Positions 1 through 6,532 of a stretch of DNA of 12,623 nucleotides are shown one piece after another. The notes below the pieces were generated by a model that did no database searches, was not told where the DNA came from, and was given only the letters and a program-made list of their open reading frames with translations. Origin of the DNA: Candidatus Aenigmatarchaeota archaeon (GTDB lineage Archaea > Aenigmatarchaeota > Aenigmatarchaeia > GW2011-AR5); assembly GCA_016202875.1 (NCBI GenBank), contig JACQNX010000026.1:1-12623 (forward strand). The letters are read 5' to 3'. Made by a program: the position numbers and the translations under genes. Each line of letters opens with the position of its first letter. Within the stretch, counting starts at the first letter, position 1.

Positions 1-258
1 GATGTGGAAAACAGCAAGCCGCATCCAGAGCCTTTCCTTAAAGGCGCTGATGGAATGGCCTTGAGACCAGAAGAATGTTTAGCAATAGGCGACACAGAAA
101 AAGACATGCTATCAGCAAAGGCTGCAGGGATGTACTTTATTGCTGCCCCTAATAAGTGGACATGGGACAGCGATTTTTCACGCGCCGATGCGATTGTTAA
201 AAGTTTAAATGAGATAACGTTAGAGATGATTAGACAAATTGAAGCGGAAAGGAGGTGA
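1..258 (+). CDS. HAD-superfamily phosphatase, C-terminal part (5' end outside window)
   Basis: The reading frame is open from the first base (GAT GTG GAA...), so this is the last 85 codons of a longer gene. The GTG at position 4 is probably internal. It contains two late HAD motifs: motif III with its lysine in NSKPHPEPFL (residues 4-13 of the fragment) and motif IV in AIGDTEKDMLSAKAAGM (about 28-44), with Asp31 and Asp35 as expected Mg2+ ligands. The KPxPEPF...IGD...D...A..AGM spacing resembles the phosphoglycolate phosphatase/beta-phosphoglucomutase-like group of HAD hydrolases. The nucleophile Asp and cap domain lie upstream, so the substrate cannot be called. Its stop codon overlaps the region used to start rtcB, so the two are probably cotranscribed. 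Confidence 0.85.
   Translation, partial: DVENSKPHPEPFLKGADGMALRPEECLAIGDTEKDMLSAKAAGMYFIAAPNKWTWDSDFSRADAIVKSLNEITLEMIRQIEAERR
251..258 (+). promoter_or_regulatory. Strong Shine-Dalgarno for rtcB
   Basis: GGAGGTGA lies over the end of the HAD gene and matches the complement of an archaeal 16S rRNA tail. The GTG at 255 lies inside this site, so it is an unlikely start. The in-frame TTG at 264 sits 8 nt after GGAGG, which is ideal spacing. This decides the rtcB start proposed here. Confidence 0.65.
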
Positions 259-263
259 CAAAA

Positions 264-1730
264 TTGCCATTGCCTTCAGGAATAAAAAAAATCAACGATT
301 ACCTGTGGGAATTTCCAAAAACTGTAAAACAAGGGGTGCCGATGCAAGTGCCTGCGCGCGTAGTGGGGAGCAAAAGCATTATTGACCAAATGGACGCACA
401 GGTTTATGACCAAATTACAAATGTTGCAACGCTCCCTGGAATCATAAATTACGCCTATTGCATGCCTGATGGTCACAGCGGCTACGGCTTCCCGATAGGC
501 GGCGTAGCTGCGATGGATTTGGAGAAGGGTGTCATTTCTCCCGGCGGTATTGGTTTCGATATCAACTGCGGCATGCGCTTGGTCACGACAAACCTAACAG
601 AAAAAGACGTGAGACCAAAGCTAAAAGAATTGGTGAATTTGTTATTTCAACGGGTGCCTGCAGGTGTCGGCAGCAAAGGCTTTGTCAAATTAAACAAAAA
701 CCAATTTCGCGAGATCATAGAGCAAGGAGCAAACTGGTGTGTTGGGAATGGATATGGCTGGAAAGAAGATTTAGAAAGAACAGAAGAAGAAGGCTGCGCC
801 AAAGGCGCTGATCAGACAAAAGTCAGCAACAAGGCTGTTGAGCGAGGCTTGGAGCAGATAGGCACCCTTGGCAGCGGCAACCACTATCTAGAAATCCAGA
901 CAATTAAGCCAGGCCATATATTCGACGAAAAAACAGCTAAAGCATTCGGCATTACACAGGAAGGCCAGATTGTAGTTATGTTCCACTGTGGCAGTCGCGG
1001 TTTTGGCCATCAGGTCGCTACAGATTATCTCAATGTTTTCTTGGATGTCATGCAGAAGAAATATGGCATAAAAATCCTAGACAAGGAACTTGCCTGCGCA
1101 CCTTTCAAAAGCCCTGAAGGACAAAATTATTTTGCAGCCATGAAATGCGGATTAAACATGAGTTTTGCAAATCGTCAGGTTATTTTACACAGGATAAGAG
1201 AATGTTTTTCAAAAGTATTTGGCATGTCCGCAGAGGACATGGAGATGCACCAGGTGTATGATGTTGCCCATAACACAGCAAAAGTCGAACGCCATCTTGT
1301 CAACGGACAGATGAAAGACGTGCTTGTGCATCGCAAGGGCGCGACGCGTGCTTTCGGACCAGGGCGCGAGGAAGTGCCCAAAATGTACAGAGACTTTGGC
1401 CAGCCTGTAATTATTGGCGGCTCAATGGAGACAGGATCTTATCTGCTTGCGGGAACAGAAGGTGCAATGCAACAAACATTCGGCAGTACATGCCATGGAT
1501 CAGGAAGAACAATGAGCAGAACAAGGGCAAAGCAGCTCTTCCGCGGCGACAGGCTGCAGAAGGACATGGAGCAGCGCGGGATTTATGTCAAGACAACGTC
1601 ATTCTCGGGGCTGGCAGAAGAGGCAGGCGCTGCTTACAAGGACATAGATGAAGTGATAGATTCTGTGCACAATGCAGGCATTTCCAAGAAGGTCGTGAAA
1701 TTTTCTCCAATTGGAAATATCAAGGGTTAA
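264..1730 (+). CDS. rtcB: RNA-splicing ligase RtcB (3'-phosphate/5'-OH RNA ligase)
   Basis: RtcB joins 2',3'-cyclic-phosphate or 3'-phosphate RNA ends to 5'-OH ends with GTP and Mn2+. In archaea it is the tRNA-splicing ligase. Numbering from the upstream GTG at 255, the expected metal and catalytic residues are all present: Cys105 (FDINCGMR), His210 (GSGNHYLEI), His244 (FHCGSRGFGHQ), His339 (DVAHNTAK) and the guanylylated His414 (TCHGSGRTMSR). The RGIYVKTTS and EEAGAAYKDID segments near the end are also typical. The length is normal (488 aa from TTG 264, 491 aa from GTG 255) and no intein interrupts it. TTG 264 is preferred because of the upstream Shine-Dalgarno. It follows a HAD phosphatase directly. 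Its cofactor archease lies about 5 kb downstream. The 3' end touches a convergent homing endonuclease gene. Confidence 0.97.
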   Translation: MPLPSGIKKINDYLWEFPKTVKQGVPMQVPARVVGSKSIIDQMDAQVYDQITNVATLPGIINYAYCMPDGHSGYGFPIGGVAAMDLEKGVISPGGIGFDINCGMRLVTTNLTEKDVRPKLKELVNLLFQRVPAGVGSKGFVKLNKNQFREIIEQGANWCVGNGYGWKEDLERTEEEGCAKGADQTKVSNKAVERGLEQIGTLGSGNHYLEIQTIKPGHIFDEKTAKAFGITQEGQIVVMFHCGSRGFGHQVATDYLNVFLDVMQKKYGIKILDKELACAPFKSPEGQNYFAAMKCGLNMSFANRQVILHRIRECFSKVFGMSAEDMEMHQVYDVAHNTAKVERHLVNGQMKDVLVHRKGATRAFGPGREEVPKMYRDFGQPVIIGGSMETGSYLLAGTEGAMQQTFGSTCHGSGRTMSRTRAKQLFRGDRLQKDMEQRGIYVKTTSFSGLAEEAGAAYKDIDEVIDSVHNAGISKKVVKFSPIGNIKG

Positions 1731-2848
1731 TGTGCAGCCAAATATACTCTTTCAGCGTCAGAAATACTTTGTTTAGTGTCTTCAGATATCTGATTTTTCA
1801 GGCGTTGTAAAGGCTTTTGTATATTTTTCCACAAGCATTGATTTCCGGCACTTAACATTTGTATCATCTCTTTTCTGGAAACTTTTTCTGAATGTTGTAA
1901 AGGCAATATATCTAACAATTGAATTGCTTGATGTTTTTGAAAAACTTCTAAGACAAAATAATCTTTGGCATATATCCATGTCTTTTTCGTACCTTTTGCA
2001 AAGTTTCTATAGAAACAAGTAACGTACCCATGTTTTTCCAAACCTAGTTTAATTTTGGATAAAATATCGAAATCTTCTCCAAAGAGCCTGATAATAAACT
2101 GGAAGTACTTTCCTGATTTTCGTATTATCACGCTTCCGTCAGCATCAACAAAACCTGCGGGGAAACTGAAAAAACTCTTAGTATTAATTATTTTGTCTAC
2201 TTCTTTAGGCCTATTTTCTGGTAGAAGAAAATTGAATGTATCGTCTAAATCTGCCATGACACACCACTCGTAATTTGAAAAACTTTTATTTTTATGAGGG
2301 AAAGTTTTTACGTGACCATATTTTTGGAAACATTTTTTGACCAATTCAACAAGTGTGTAATGTGTTGTATTTGTTATTACACGAATCGTATATTGAGATT
2401 TTCTGAAAGCTGTTAAATCACCTTCTACCAACCCTATCAAATAGGCTTTCTCTTCTTCTCTCTCATCAAAAGAAATTTTTGGGTATTTTGAGTTGGTCAA
2501 TTGAATAGATTCATGCAAATTCCGTAATTCTATGCAATTTTCACATAAAATTTTTCCTATAGTTTCCTTACTTGAACTAAAAGTTTTTGCTATACGCGTA
2601 CGTGAAATTTTTTGATTCGTGTATAATTCTATTATTTTGTCTTTTGGCAAATGTTTTCTTTTTGAGAGTTTTATGGCATCTTGTCGGCTTCGGATTTTGG
2701 TAATTTTTATTAGACGTTTTCGGATAGTTTCTGGACATACATGTAGCCTATATTTGTCATAGAGCTTATTCTTGATTTCTGTTGTGGATTTTCCTTCTAT
2801 ATAAAACTGTTTAATTTCTTGCAGAAGTTGATCAGTTATTTTAGTCAT
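1727..2848 (-). CDS. Free-standing LAGLIDADG homing endonuclease-like protein with N-terminal HTH region
   Basis: About 373 aa. Counting from an upstream ATG at 2881, residues 13-62 and 76-113 look like helix-turn-helix DNA-binding segments (for example EGKSTTEIKNKL and NQKISRTRIAKTF). Two LAGLIDADG helices follow: AYLIGLVEGDLTAF at 147-160 and FPAGFVDADGSV at 240-251, both ending in the acidic residue that would bind the catalytic metal. Two motifs in one chain fit a monomeric LAGLIDADG nuclease. No splicing motifs are present, so it is not an intein. ATG 2848 is preferred: a TATA-like box at 2872-2879 places transcription start at that ATG, whereas the ATG at 2881 would lie upstream of the box. 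It converges on rtcB, and the two stop codons share the TTAA at 1727-1730. It is A/T-richer than rtcB, suggesting acquisition. It could also act as a LAGLIDADG-derived regulator. Confidence 0.88.
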   Translation of the reverse strand: MTKITDQLLQEIKQFYIEGKSTTEIKNKLYDKYRLHVCPETIRKRLIKITKIRSRQDAIKLSKRKHLPKDKIIELYTNQKISRTRIAKTFSSSKETIGKILCENCIELRNLHESIQLTNSKYPKISFDEREEEKAYLIGLVEGDLTAFRKSQYTIRVITNTTHYTLVELVKKCFQKYGHVKTFPHKNKSFSNYEWCVMADLDDTFNFLLPENRPKEVDKIINTKSFFSFPAGFVDADGSVIIRKSGKYFQFIIRLFGEDFDILSKIKLGLEKHGYVTCFYRNFAKGTKKTWIYAKDYFVLEVFQKHQAIQLLDILPLQHSEKVSRKEMIQMLSAGNQCLWKNIQKPLQRLKNQISEDTKQSISDAERVYLAAH

Positions 2849-2871
2849 TAATATTTTTGACTTAGCGCCGC

Positions 2872-2879
2872 TTATAAAC
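2872..2879 (-). promoter_or_regulatory. TATA-like box for the LAGLIDADG gene
   Basis: On the minus strand this reads GTTTATAA and is centred about 27 nt upstream of the ATG at 2848. There is no Shine-Dalgarno between box and ATG, which fits a leaderless mRNA. Confidence 0.5.
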
Positions 2880-2930
2880 ATATGCCACGCGAAAGAAATC
2901 TGAAAAGTGATGCCTATTATTTTGATCCTT

Positions 2931-3122
2931 TTAAGCAGTTTTAAGGCACTTTATAGAGGGACACTTTTCACAGTCCATTTTATTCACACAAGCACCAAAT
3001 CCGACATTTTTTCTTATCTCGAGAAGCATTGATGCAATTTTTGTGCTACTGAGTTCCTTTTTATCCCTTCTCTCCAATTTTAGACAATGAATATCATTGT
3101 TTTTGGAGACAGTGTCCATCAT
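2931..3122 (-). CDS. Small cysteine-rich ORF, doubtful
   Basis: A 63-codon frame fills most of the 238-bp gap between the endonuclease gene and the SGNH hydrolase. Its C-terminal third has four clustered cysteines (GFGACVNKMDCEKCPSIKC), which could bind a metal, and the middle is charged (LERRDKKEL). The first 36 bases overlap the start of the SGNH gene on the opposite strand, which argues against the first ATG. An internal ATG at 3029 would give 32 aa. I see no ribosome binding site for either start and recognise no family. It could be a real small protein, a gene remnant, or chance. Confidence 0.22.
   Translation of the reverse strand: MMDTVSKNNDIHCLKLERRDKKELSSTKIASMLLEIRKNVGFGACVNKMDCEKCPSIKCLKTA
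3057..3063 (+). promoter_or_regulatory. TATA-like box for the SGNH hydrolase gene
   Basis: TTTTTAT centred about 27 nt before the ATG at 3087, with no Shine-Dalgarno in between. This fits a leaderless transcript. Confidence 0.45.
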
Positions 3123-3710
3123 GGAGCATGGGATCTGAAAAACGGAGGCTGGGTTAATCTTCTAAAAATGCATGTAGAGAAGAATTCCGGATATGAAGAT
3201 GAACTGTATAATCTTTCTATAGATGGTGATGATTCAAGAGGCCTGTTAAAAAGGATTTATCAGGAAATAAAACCCAGGCTGGCCGATCGCAATGTTATCA
3301 TACTATCCATTGGCACAAATGATTCTTATTTTTTTGGAGATAATGAAAAGAGAACAAATACTTCCGGATCAGAATACAGAAGAAATATAAATAAAATAAT
3401 CCATATAACAAAAAAATATACCGATACAGTAGTTTTTGTCGGCCTTGAGCCCCAGGATGATTCTCGTGTGCAGCCAGTCCCATGGAACCCAGAAATAAGC
3501 TATTCATTGAAAAATATAATAAGATTCAACAATTTGGCAAAAGAAGTGTGCAAAAAAGAAAAAGTGCTATTTCTTGATATCATGGAAACTCTGCTGAAAC
3601 TGGACTATAAGAAACTTTTAGCAGATGGAACGCATCCAAATACAAAAGGCCATAAAATTATTTTTGAACTGGTGCTAAACTTCTTGAAAGAAGAGAAAAT
3701 TCTTAAGTGA
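3087..3710 (+). CDS. SGNH/GDSL-family hydrolase
   Basis: 207 aa, a normal length for a single-domain SGNH esterase/lipase-type hydrolase. The blocks are in order: block I VFGDSV with nucleophile Ser9, a block II-like Gly around residue 47 (SIDGDDS), block III SIGTNDS at 74-80 with the oxyanion Asn78, and block V ADGTHPNTKGH at 179-189 with Asp180 and His183 of the catalytic triad. No signal peptide or membrane segment is visible, so it should act in the cytosol. The substrate (acyl, acetyl or carbohydrate ester) cannot be inferred. It is A/T-richer than the CobW gene that follows 6 nt later. The two could be cotranscribed, but nothing links their functions. The start is supported by a TATA-like box about 27 nt upstream. 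Confidence 0.9.
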   Translation: MNIIVFGDSVHHGAWDLKNGGWVNLLKMHVEKNSGYEDELYNLSIDGDDSRGLLKRIYQEIKPRLADRNVIILSIGTNDSYFFGDNEKRTNTSGSEYRRNINKIIHITKKYTDTVVFVGLEPQDDSRVQPVPWNPEISYSLKNIIRFNNLAKEVCKKEKVLFLDIMETLLKLDYKKLLADGTHPNTKGHKIIFELVLNFLKEEKILK

Positions 3711-3716
3711 TCGCTC

Positions 3717-4607
3717 ATGAAAACCCCTATCGTCATCATCACAGGCTATCTGGGCGCTGGAAAAACCACATTACTGCGCAATATCATAGGCAGCACGGAC
3801 AGGAAACTCGCCGTCCTCATGAACGAATTCGGCGAGATTGGAGTAGATGGCGCAATTCTCAAAGGGAAAAATATAGACATGGTCGAGCTCTCCGGCGGAT
3901 GCGTGTGCTGCTCCATGACAGGGGAGTTTGAGGCAGCGATAAAAGAGATCAGGGAAAAGGTAAAGCCCGAGCTTATCGTTGTCGAGACCACAGGCGTGGC
4001 GGAGCCTGACGCAATAGTTGGTGATATTCTGGAAAATATTGACGGCGTGCGGCTTGACGCCATAATAACCATCGCAGATGCTGACAGCCTGACAAGATTT
4101 CCAAGCATTGGTCATACTGGCAGGGTGCAGATTGAAATGGCTGATGTATTGGTATTGAATAAAACAGATCTCGTCAGCGCGCAGGAAAAAGAAACGGCAA
4201 AACAGAAGCTCGAAGAACTAAACGACCATGCAATAGTGCTGGAAGCTGTCAGATGCGATGTTGATTTTGATTCTGTTTTAGACATCAAACCGCCTGAGAA
4301 AATTTATGAAAAACACAGTCACGAGCACCTGAAAGAAGATGGGATACAGAGTTTTATCTATACAACAGAGAAAAAACTCAGCAGAGCAAGAACAGAGACG
4401 CTGGTTTCTTCGCTCCCCAACGACATAATCAGGGTGAAGGGTTTTGTGAAAACCAGTGAAGGCGATTTCCTGCTCAACGCTGTCTTTGGCAGGCATGAAT
4501 TTGAAGAGCAGCCTGTTGAGAAGACAGAACTGGTTTTCATCGGGAAGAATGCGCTTTACTATTCTGCTGATATTCTGAGGGAATTGAAGGACTGCGAAAT
4601 ATGCTGA
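3717..4607 (+). CDS. CobW/P47K-type G3E GTPase (putative metallochaperone)
   Basis: 296 aa. The G3E GTPase domain has a Walker A GYLGAGKTTLL at 10-20, the family metal-binding CxCC in SGGCVCC (Cys62, Cys64, Cys65), ETTGVAEP at 90-97 and the guanine-specificity motif NKTD at 148-151. A histidine cluster, KHSHEH, at 199-204 is followed by a CobW C-terminal domain at about 211-290. Family members load or insert Zn, Co, Ni or Fe into target proteins using GTP. The metal and client here are unknown. The chain ends in DCEIC, an extra CxxC at the extreme C-terminus that could add a metal site. It begins 6 nt after the SGNH stop and its own stop codon lies inside the first of two palindromes (4604-4685). 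COG0523-family membership is clear; the subfamily is not. Confidence 0.93.
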   Translation: MKTPIVIITGYLGAGKTTLLRNIIGSTDRKLAVLMNEFGEIGVDGAILKGKNIDMVELSGGCVCCSMTGEFEAAIKEIREKVKPELIVVETTGVAEPDAIVGDILENIDGVRLDAIITIADADSLTRFPSIGHTGRVQIEMADVLVLNKTDLVSAQEKETAKQKLEELNDHAIVLEAVRCDVDFDSVLDIKPPEKIYEKHSHEHLKEDGIQSFIYTTEKKLSRARTETLVSSLPNDIIRVKGFVKTSEGDFLLNAVFGRHEFEEQPVEKTELVFIGKNALYYSADILRELKDCEIC

Positions 4608-4685
4608 ATGACATAAATTATTGAACATATTAATGTCATTCAGATATACCAAAGACATTATTTTGTATAAAAATTAATGTCTTTG
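4604..4685. repeat. Two related palindromes forming a four-half-site array (44-bp period)
   Basis: The first inverted repeat pairs CTGAATGACAT (4604-4614) with ATGTCATTCAG (4633-4643), perfect over 11 bp. The second pairs CAAAGACATTA (4650-4660) with TAATGTCTTTG (4675-4685), also perfect over 11 bp. The cores alternate as GACAT, ATGTC, GACAT, ATGTC, starting at 4610, 4633, 4654 and 4677. Spacings are 23, 21 and 23 bp, close to two helical turns each, and the second unit is a diverged copy of the first offset by 44 bp. The array starts at the CobW stop codon and ends 15 bp before the TATA box of the oxygenase gene. It could be a cooperative operator for that gene or a pair of hairpins at the end of the CobW transcript. 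Confidence 0.75.
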
Positions 4686-4699
4686 AGTATATAAAACCC

Positions 4700-4707
4700 T
4701 TATAAAG
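4700..4707 (+). promoter_or_regulatory. TATA-like box for the oxygenase-transporter unit
   Basis: TTATAAAG centred about 25 nt before the ATG at 4728, with no Shine-Dalgarno. A second candidate, TATATAAAA at 4688-4696, lies just upstream. Both sit directly after the palindrome array, so a bound protein there could control access. Confidence 0.5.
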
Positions 4708-4727
4708 ATTTTCAGAATTTATTATGG

Positions 4728-5453
4728 ATGAATAAATCTGATGGGGCACAACACTACAGGGTTAGTGAAATCCGGGGAAAGCACAAGACGCGGGCACTGC
4801 AAGATCTTGAAAAAGATGGCATGATATATGTAGACGGAATTGATCCGGAACCTTTAGATCAAGTATATCAGCAAGCAAAAGTTTTTTTCTGTTCGCCTGA
4901 TAAAAGAAAATATAGGTCTCTAGGAAGAAATTGGGGATGGTTTGTAGACGAGAGGAAATTTGATTACTGCTCACGCGAGCGGTTTATCATCGATAGTAGC
5001 GAATTTGTGGCACCTGTTAAATATGCAAAACACTATTTAGAAGAAAAAGGCATTTTACCTGCAAAGAGAGGGATGTGGCCTACTTATCGCGATTTCCCCG
5101 GGCTGCAGCCAGCTTTTTCTCGAGTTTATGATCATTGGCTAGCATTTTGTTCAGGCATGCTGCCCGGTTACAACATGGGATCCTTGCACGTATGCAAGTA
5201 TCATGTCGCCAGAAACCCCAAGTTTAAAATCTCACCACACACAGACGATGAATATGTTATAGCTTTCAGGCCTGAAGGTGAAGCGCTTGAAATATGCGGC
5301 ACGAATGGATGGATATCTCTGCCTGTTGAGAGGGAACAGGCTTTGCTGGTAAAACCAGAAACAGAGCACAGGGTCCGTAATATTTTGCATAAGGTAAGAT
5401 ACTCGGCATTCTTTTCTTACCTTGCAGATATTTATACAGGGCATAATGAATAA
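4728..5453 (+). CDS. Isopenicillin-N-synthase-like non-haem Fe(II) oxygenase
   Basis: 241 aa. The C-terminal half has the iron facial triad of the Fe(II)/2-oxoglutarate oxygenase fold: HTD at 171-173 (His171, Asp173) and His214 in PETEHRVRN. The cosubstrate-binding RxS follows as RYS (Arg224, Ser226). Between them, GWISLPVEREQALLVKP (194-210) resembles the jelly-roll strands of IPNS-like enzymes. The N-terminal part (DGMIYVDGIDPEPLDQVYQQAKVFF) resembles the family's N-terminal dioxygenase region, and the protein is shorter than usual plant or fungal members (about 300-350 aa). The substrate cannot be predicted. No signal peptide or membrane segment is seen. An EamA exporter gene starts 6 nt after its stop, so the two are probably cotranscribed. 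The start is supported by the TATA box at 4700-4707. Confidence 0.82.
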   Translation: MNKSDGAQHYRVSEIRGKHKTRALQDLEKDGMIYVDGIDPEPLDQVYQQAKVFFCSPDKRKYRSLGRNWGWFVDERKFDYCSRERFIIDSSEFVAPVKYAKHYLEEKGILPAKRGMWPTYRDFPGLQPAFSRVYDHWLAFCSGMLPGYNMGSLHVCKYHVARNPKFKISPHTDDEYVIAFRPEGEALEICGTNGWISLPVEREQALLVKPETEHRVRNILHKVRYSAFFSYLADIYTGHNE

Positions 5454-5459
5454 ACAAAA

Positions 5460-6335
5460 ATGGGATTGGAGCTTGGAATTGCATTTGCTTTTGGCGCTCT
5501 GGTAGCATGGGGCATAGGCGACTTCCTGATCCAGAGAACAACGAGAAAAGTCGGGGACTGGGAGACGCTGTTTGTTGTGACTGCGTTCGGCGTGCTGCTT
5601 CTGTCGCCTTTTGTATACAAGGACTTCGCAACGCTTATTTCATTTGAAGACAACACGTTCTTTATCCTGCTCGCCTTGTCTGTAGTTATTCTTATGGCGG
5701 CTTTGCTGGATTTTGAGGCGCTGAGAAAAGGGAAGCTCGCAGTTGTGGAGCCTGTGCTGGCTCTCGAAGTGCCTGTGACAGCGTTTATTGCTTTCATTCT
5801 CATTCGCGAGGCGATTGACATGCTGCAGGTATTTTTTGTTGCGCTGCTCCTTATCGGGATCGTCCTGGTCTCCCTGAAATCGCACCATCTCGTGAGGAAA
5901 AAATGGCTGGAAAGGGGCGTTCTGCTTGCTGTGGTAGGGGCGGTCTTCATGGGAGCTGCCAACTTTCTCGTCGGTTTTGCCTCCCGCATAACCAATCCGC
6001 TGCTGACAAACTGGTTCCTGAATGTTTTCCTGATGCTCATAAGCCTGTTTTACCTGATGACAAACAGAAGGACCCGGAAGCTTGTCAGGGATTTTTCACT
6101 CAACAGGAAGCTTCTGCTGACAATGAGCGTTTTTGATAACGCAGCATGGATCTTCATAGCATTCGCCGCCACGATAATACCGATAACCATCGCATTTGCC
6201 ATATCCGAAAGTTACGTGGTGATCTCAGCTTTGCTGGGCCTGATAGTTAACAGGGAACTTCTCATGCACCACCAGAAGCTGGGCATTGCGCTGGCGCTGT
6301 CGGGCTCAGTGGCGCTGTCGATAGTGACTATCTGA
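5460..6335 (+). CDS. EamA-family (DMT superfamily) membrane transporter
   Basis: 291 aa and almost entirely hydrophobic, with about ten predicted transmembrane helices in two homologous halves (about residues 5-140 and 152-290), the classic 10-helix EamA layout. The ends of each half show typical family features: VVEPVLALEVPVTAFIAF near 95-112 followed by IREAI, and ISESYVVISALLGLIVNRE near 248-266 followed by a closing glycine-rich helix. EamA proteins are drug/metabolite exporters or permeases. The cargo is not deducible. It starts 6 nt after the oxygenase gene, suggesting export or import of that enzyme's substrate or product; this is inference from position only. Confidence 0.9.
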   Translation: MGLELGIAFAFGALVAWGIGDFLIQRTTRKVGDWETLFVVTAFGVLLLSPFVYKDFATLISFEDNTFFILLALSVVILMAALLDFEALRKGKLAVVEPVLALEVPVTAFIAFILIREAIDMLQVFFVALLLIGIVLVSLKSHHLVRKKWLERGVLLAVVGAVFMGAANFLVGFASRITNPLLTNWFLNVFLMLISLFYLMTNRRTRKLVRDFSLNRKLLLTMSVFDNAAWIFIAFAATIIPITIAFAISESYVVISALLGLIVNRELLMHHQKLGIALALSGSVALSIVTI

Positions 6336-6337
6336 TA

Positions 6338-6490
6338 ATCCAGTATGAGAACTGGGACAGAGATGATAGGTACAGAGGCGAGTACACTAAAGGCGGTACT
6401 GAGACGCCAAAAGATGTCGATGAAGCGATTTATCAGATAAGAGCCACTTACAAGGAAAGACTACTGCCTGCTGAATCTGAAACGCAGTGA
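6338..6490 (+). pseudogene. Start-less coding-like stretch, possible 3' gene remnant
   Basis: Just after the EamA stop, the frame beginning at 6338 stays open for 50 codons to a TGA at 6488. It reads as a plausible soluble C-terminus: QYENWDRDDRYRGEY near the start and TPKDVDEAIYQIRATYKERL later. There is no in-frame ATG and no ribosome binding site, and further upstream the frame runs under the EamA coding sequence. It may be the tail of a gene whose front was lost, or chance. I do not recognise the family. Confidence 0.3.
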
Positions 6491-6502
6491 CAAGTTACAT
6501 GC

Positions 6503-6510
6503 TTATTTAT
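6503..6510 (+). promoter_or_regulatory. TATA-like box for archease
   Basis: TTATTTAT centred about 26 nt before the ATG at 6533, fitting a leaderless start. A second A/T box, CTTATAAAAA at 6516-6525, is probably too close to the ATG. Confidence 0.4.
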
Positions 6511-6532
6511 TTCTACTTATAAAAATTATATA

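Noticed and set aside
1727..2881. Intein in or near rtcB
   Set aside because: rtcB is uninterrupted and the LAGLIDADG protein lacks N- and C-terminal splicing motifs and is on the opposite strand.
3746..4115. Long open frames antisense to the CobW gene
   Set aside because: They lie entirely within a clearly conserved GTPase gene on the other strand and show no protein-like features; they are codon-bias shadows.
4604..4685. CRISPR array or simple intrinsic terminator
   Set aside because: Only two units, which are palindromic themselves rather than direct repeats with unique spacers; there is no clear U-tract directly after either hairpin, so terminator is possible but not favoured.
5432..6040. 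202-codon minus-strand frame under the EamA gene
   Set aside because: Ser/Thr/Arg-rich low-complexity translation antisense to a well-supported membrane transporter.
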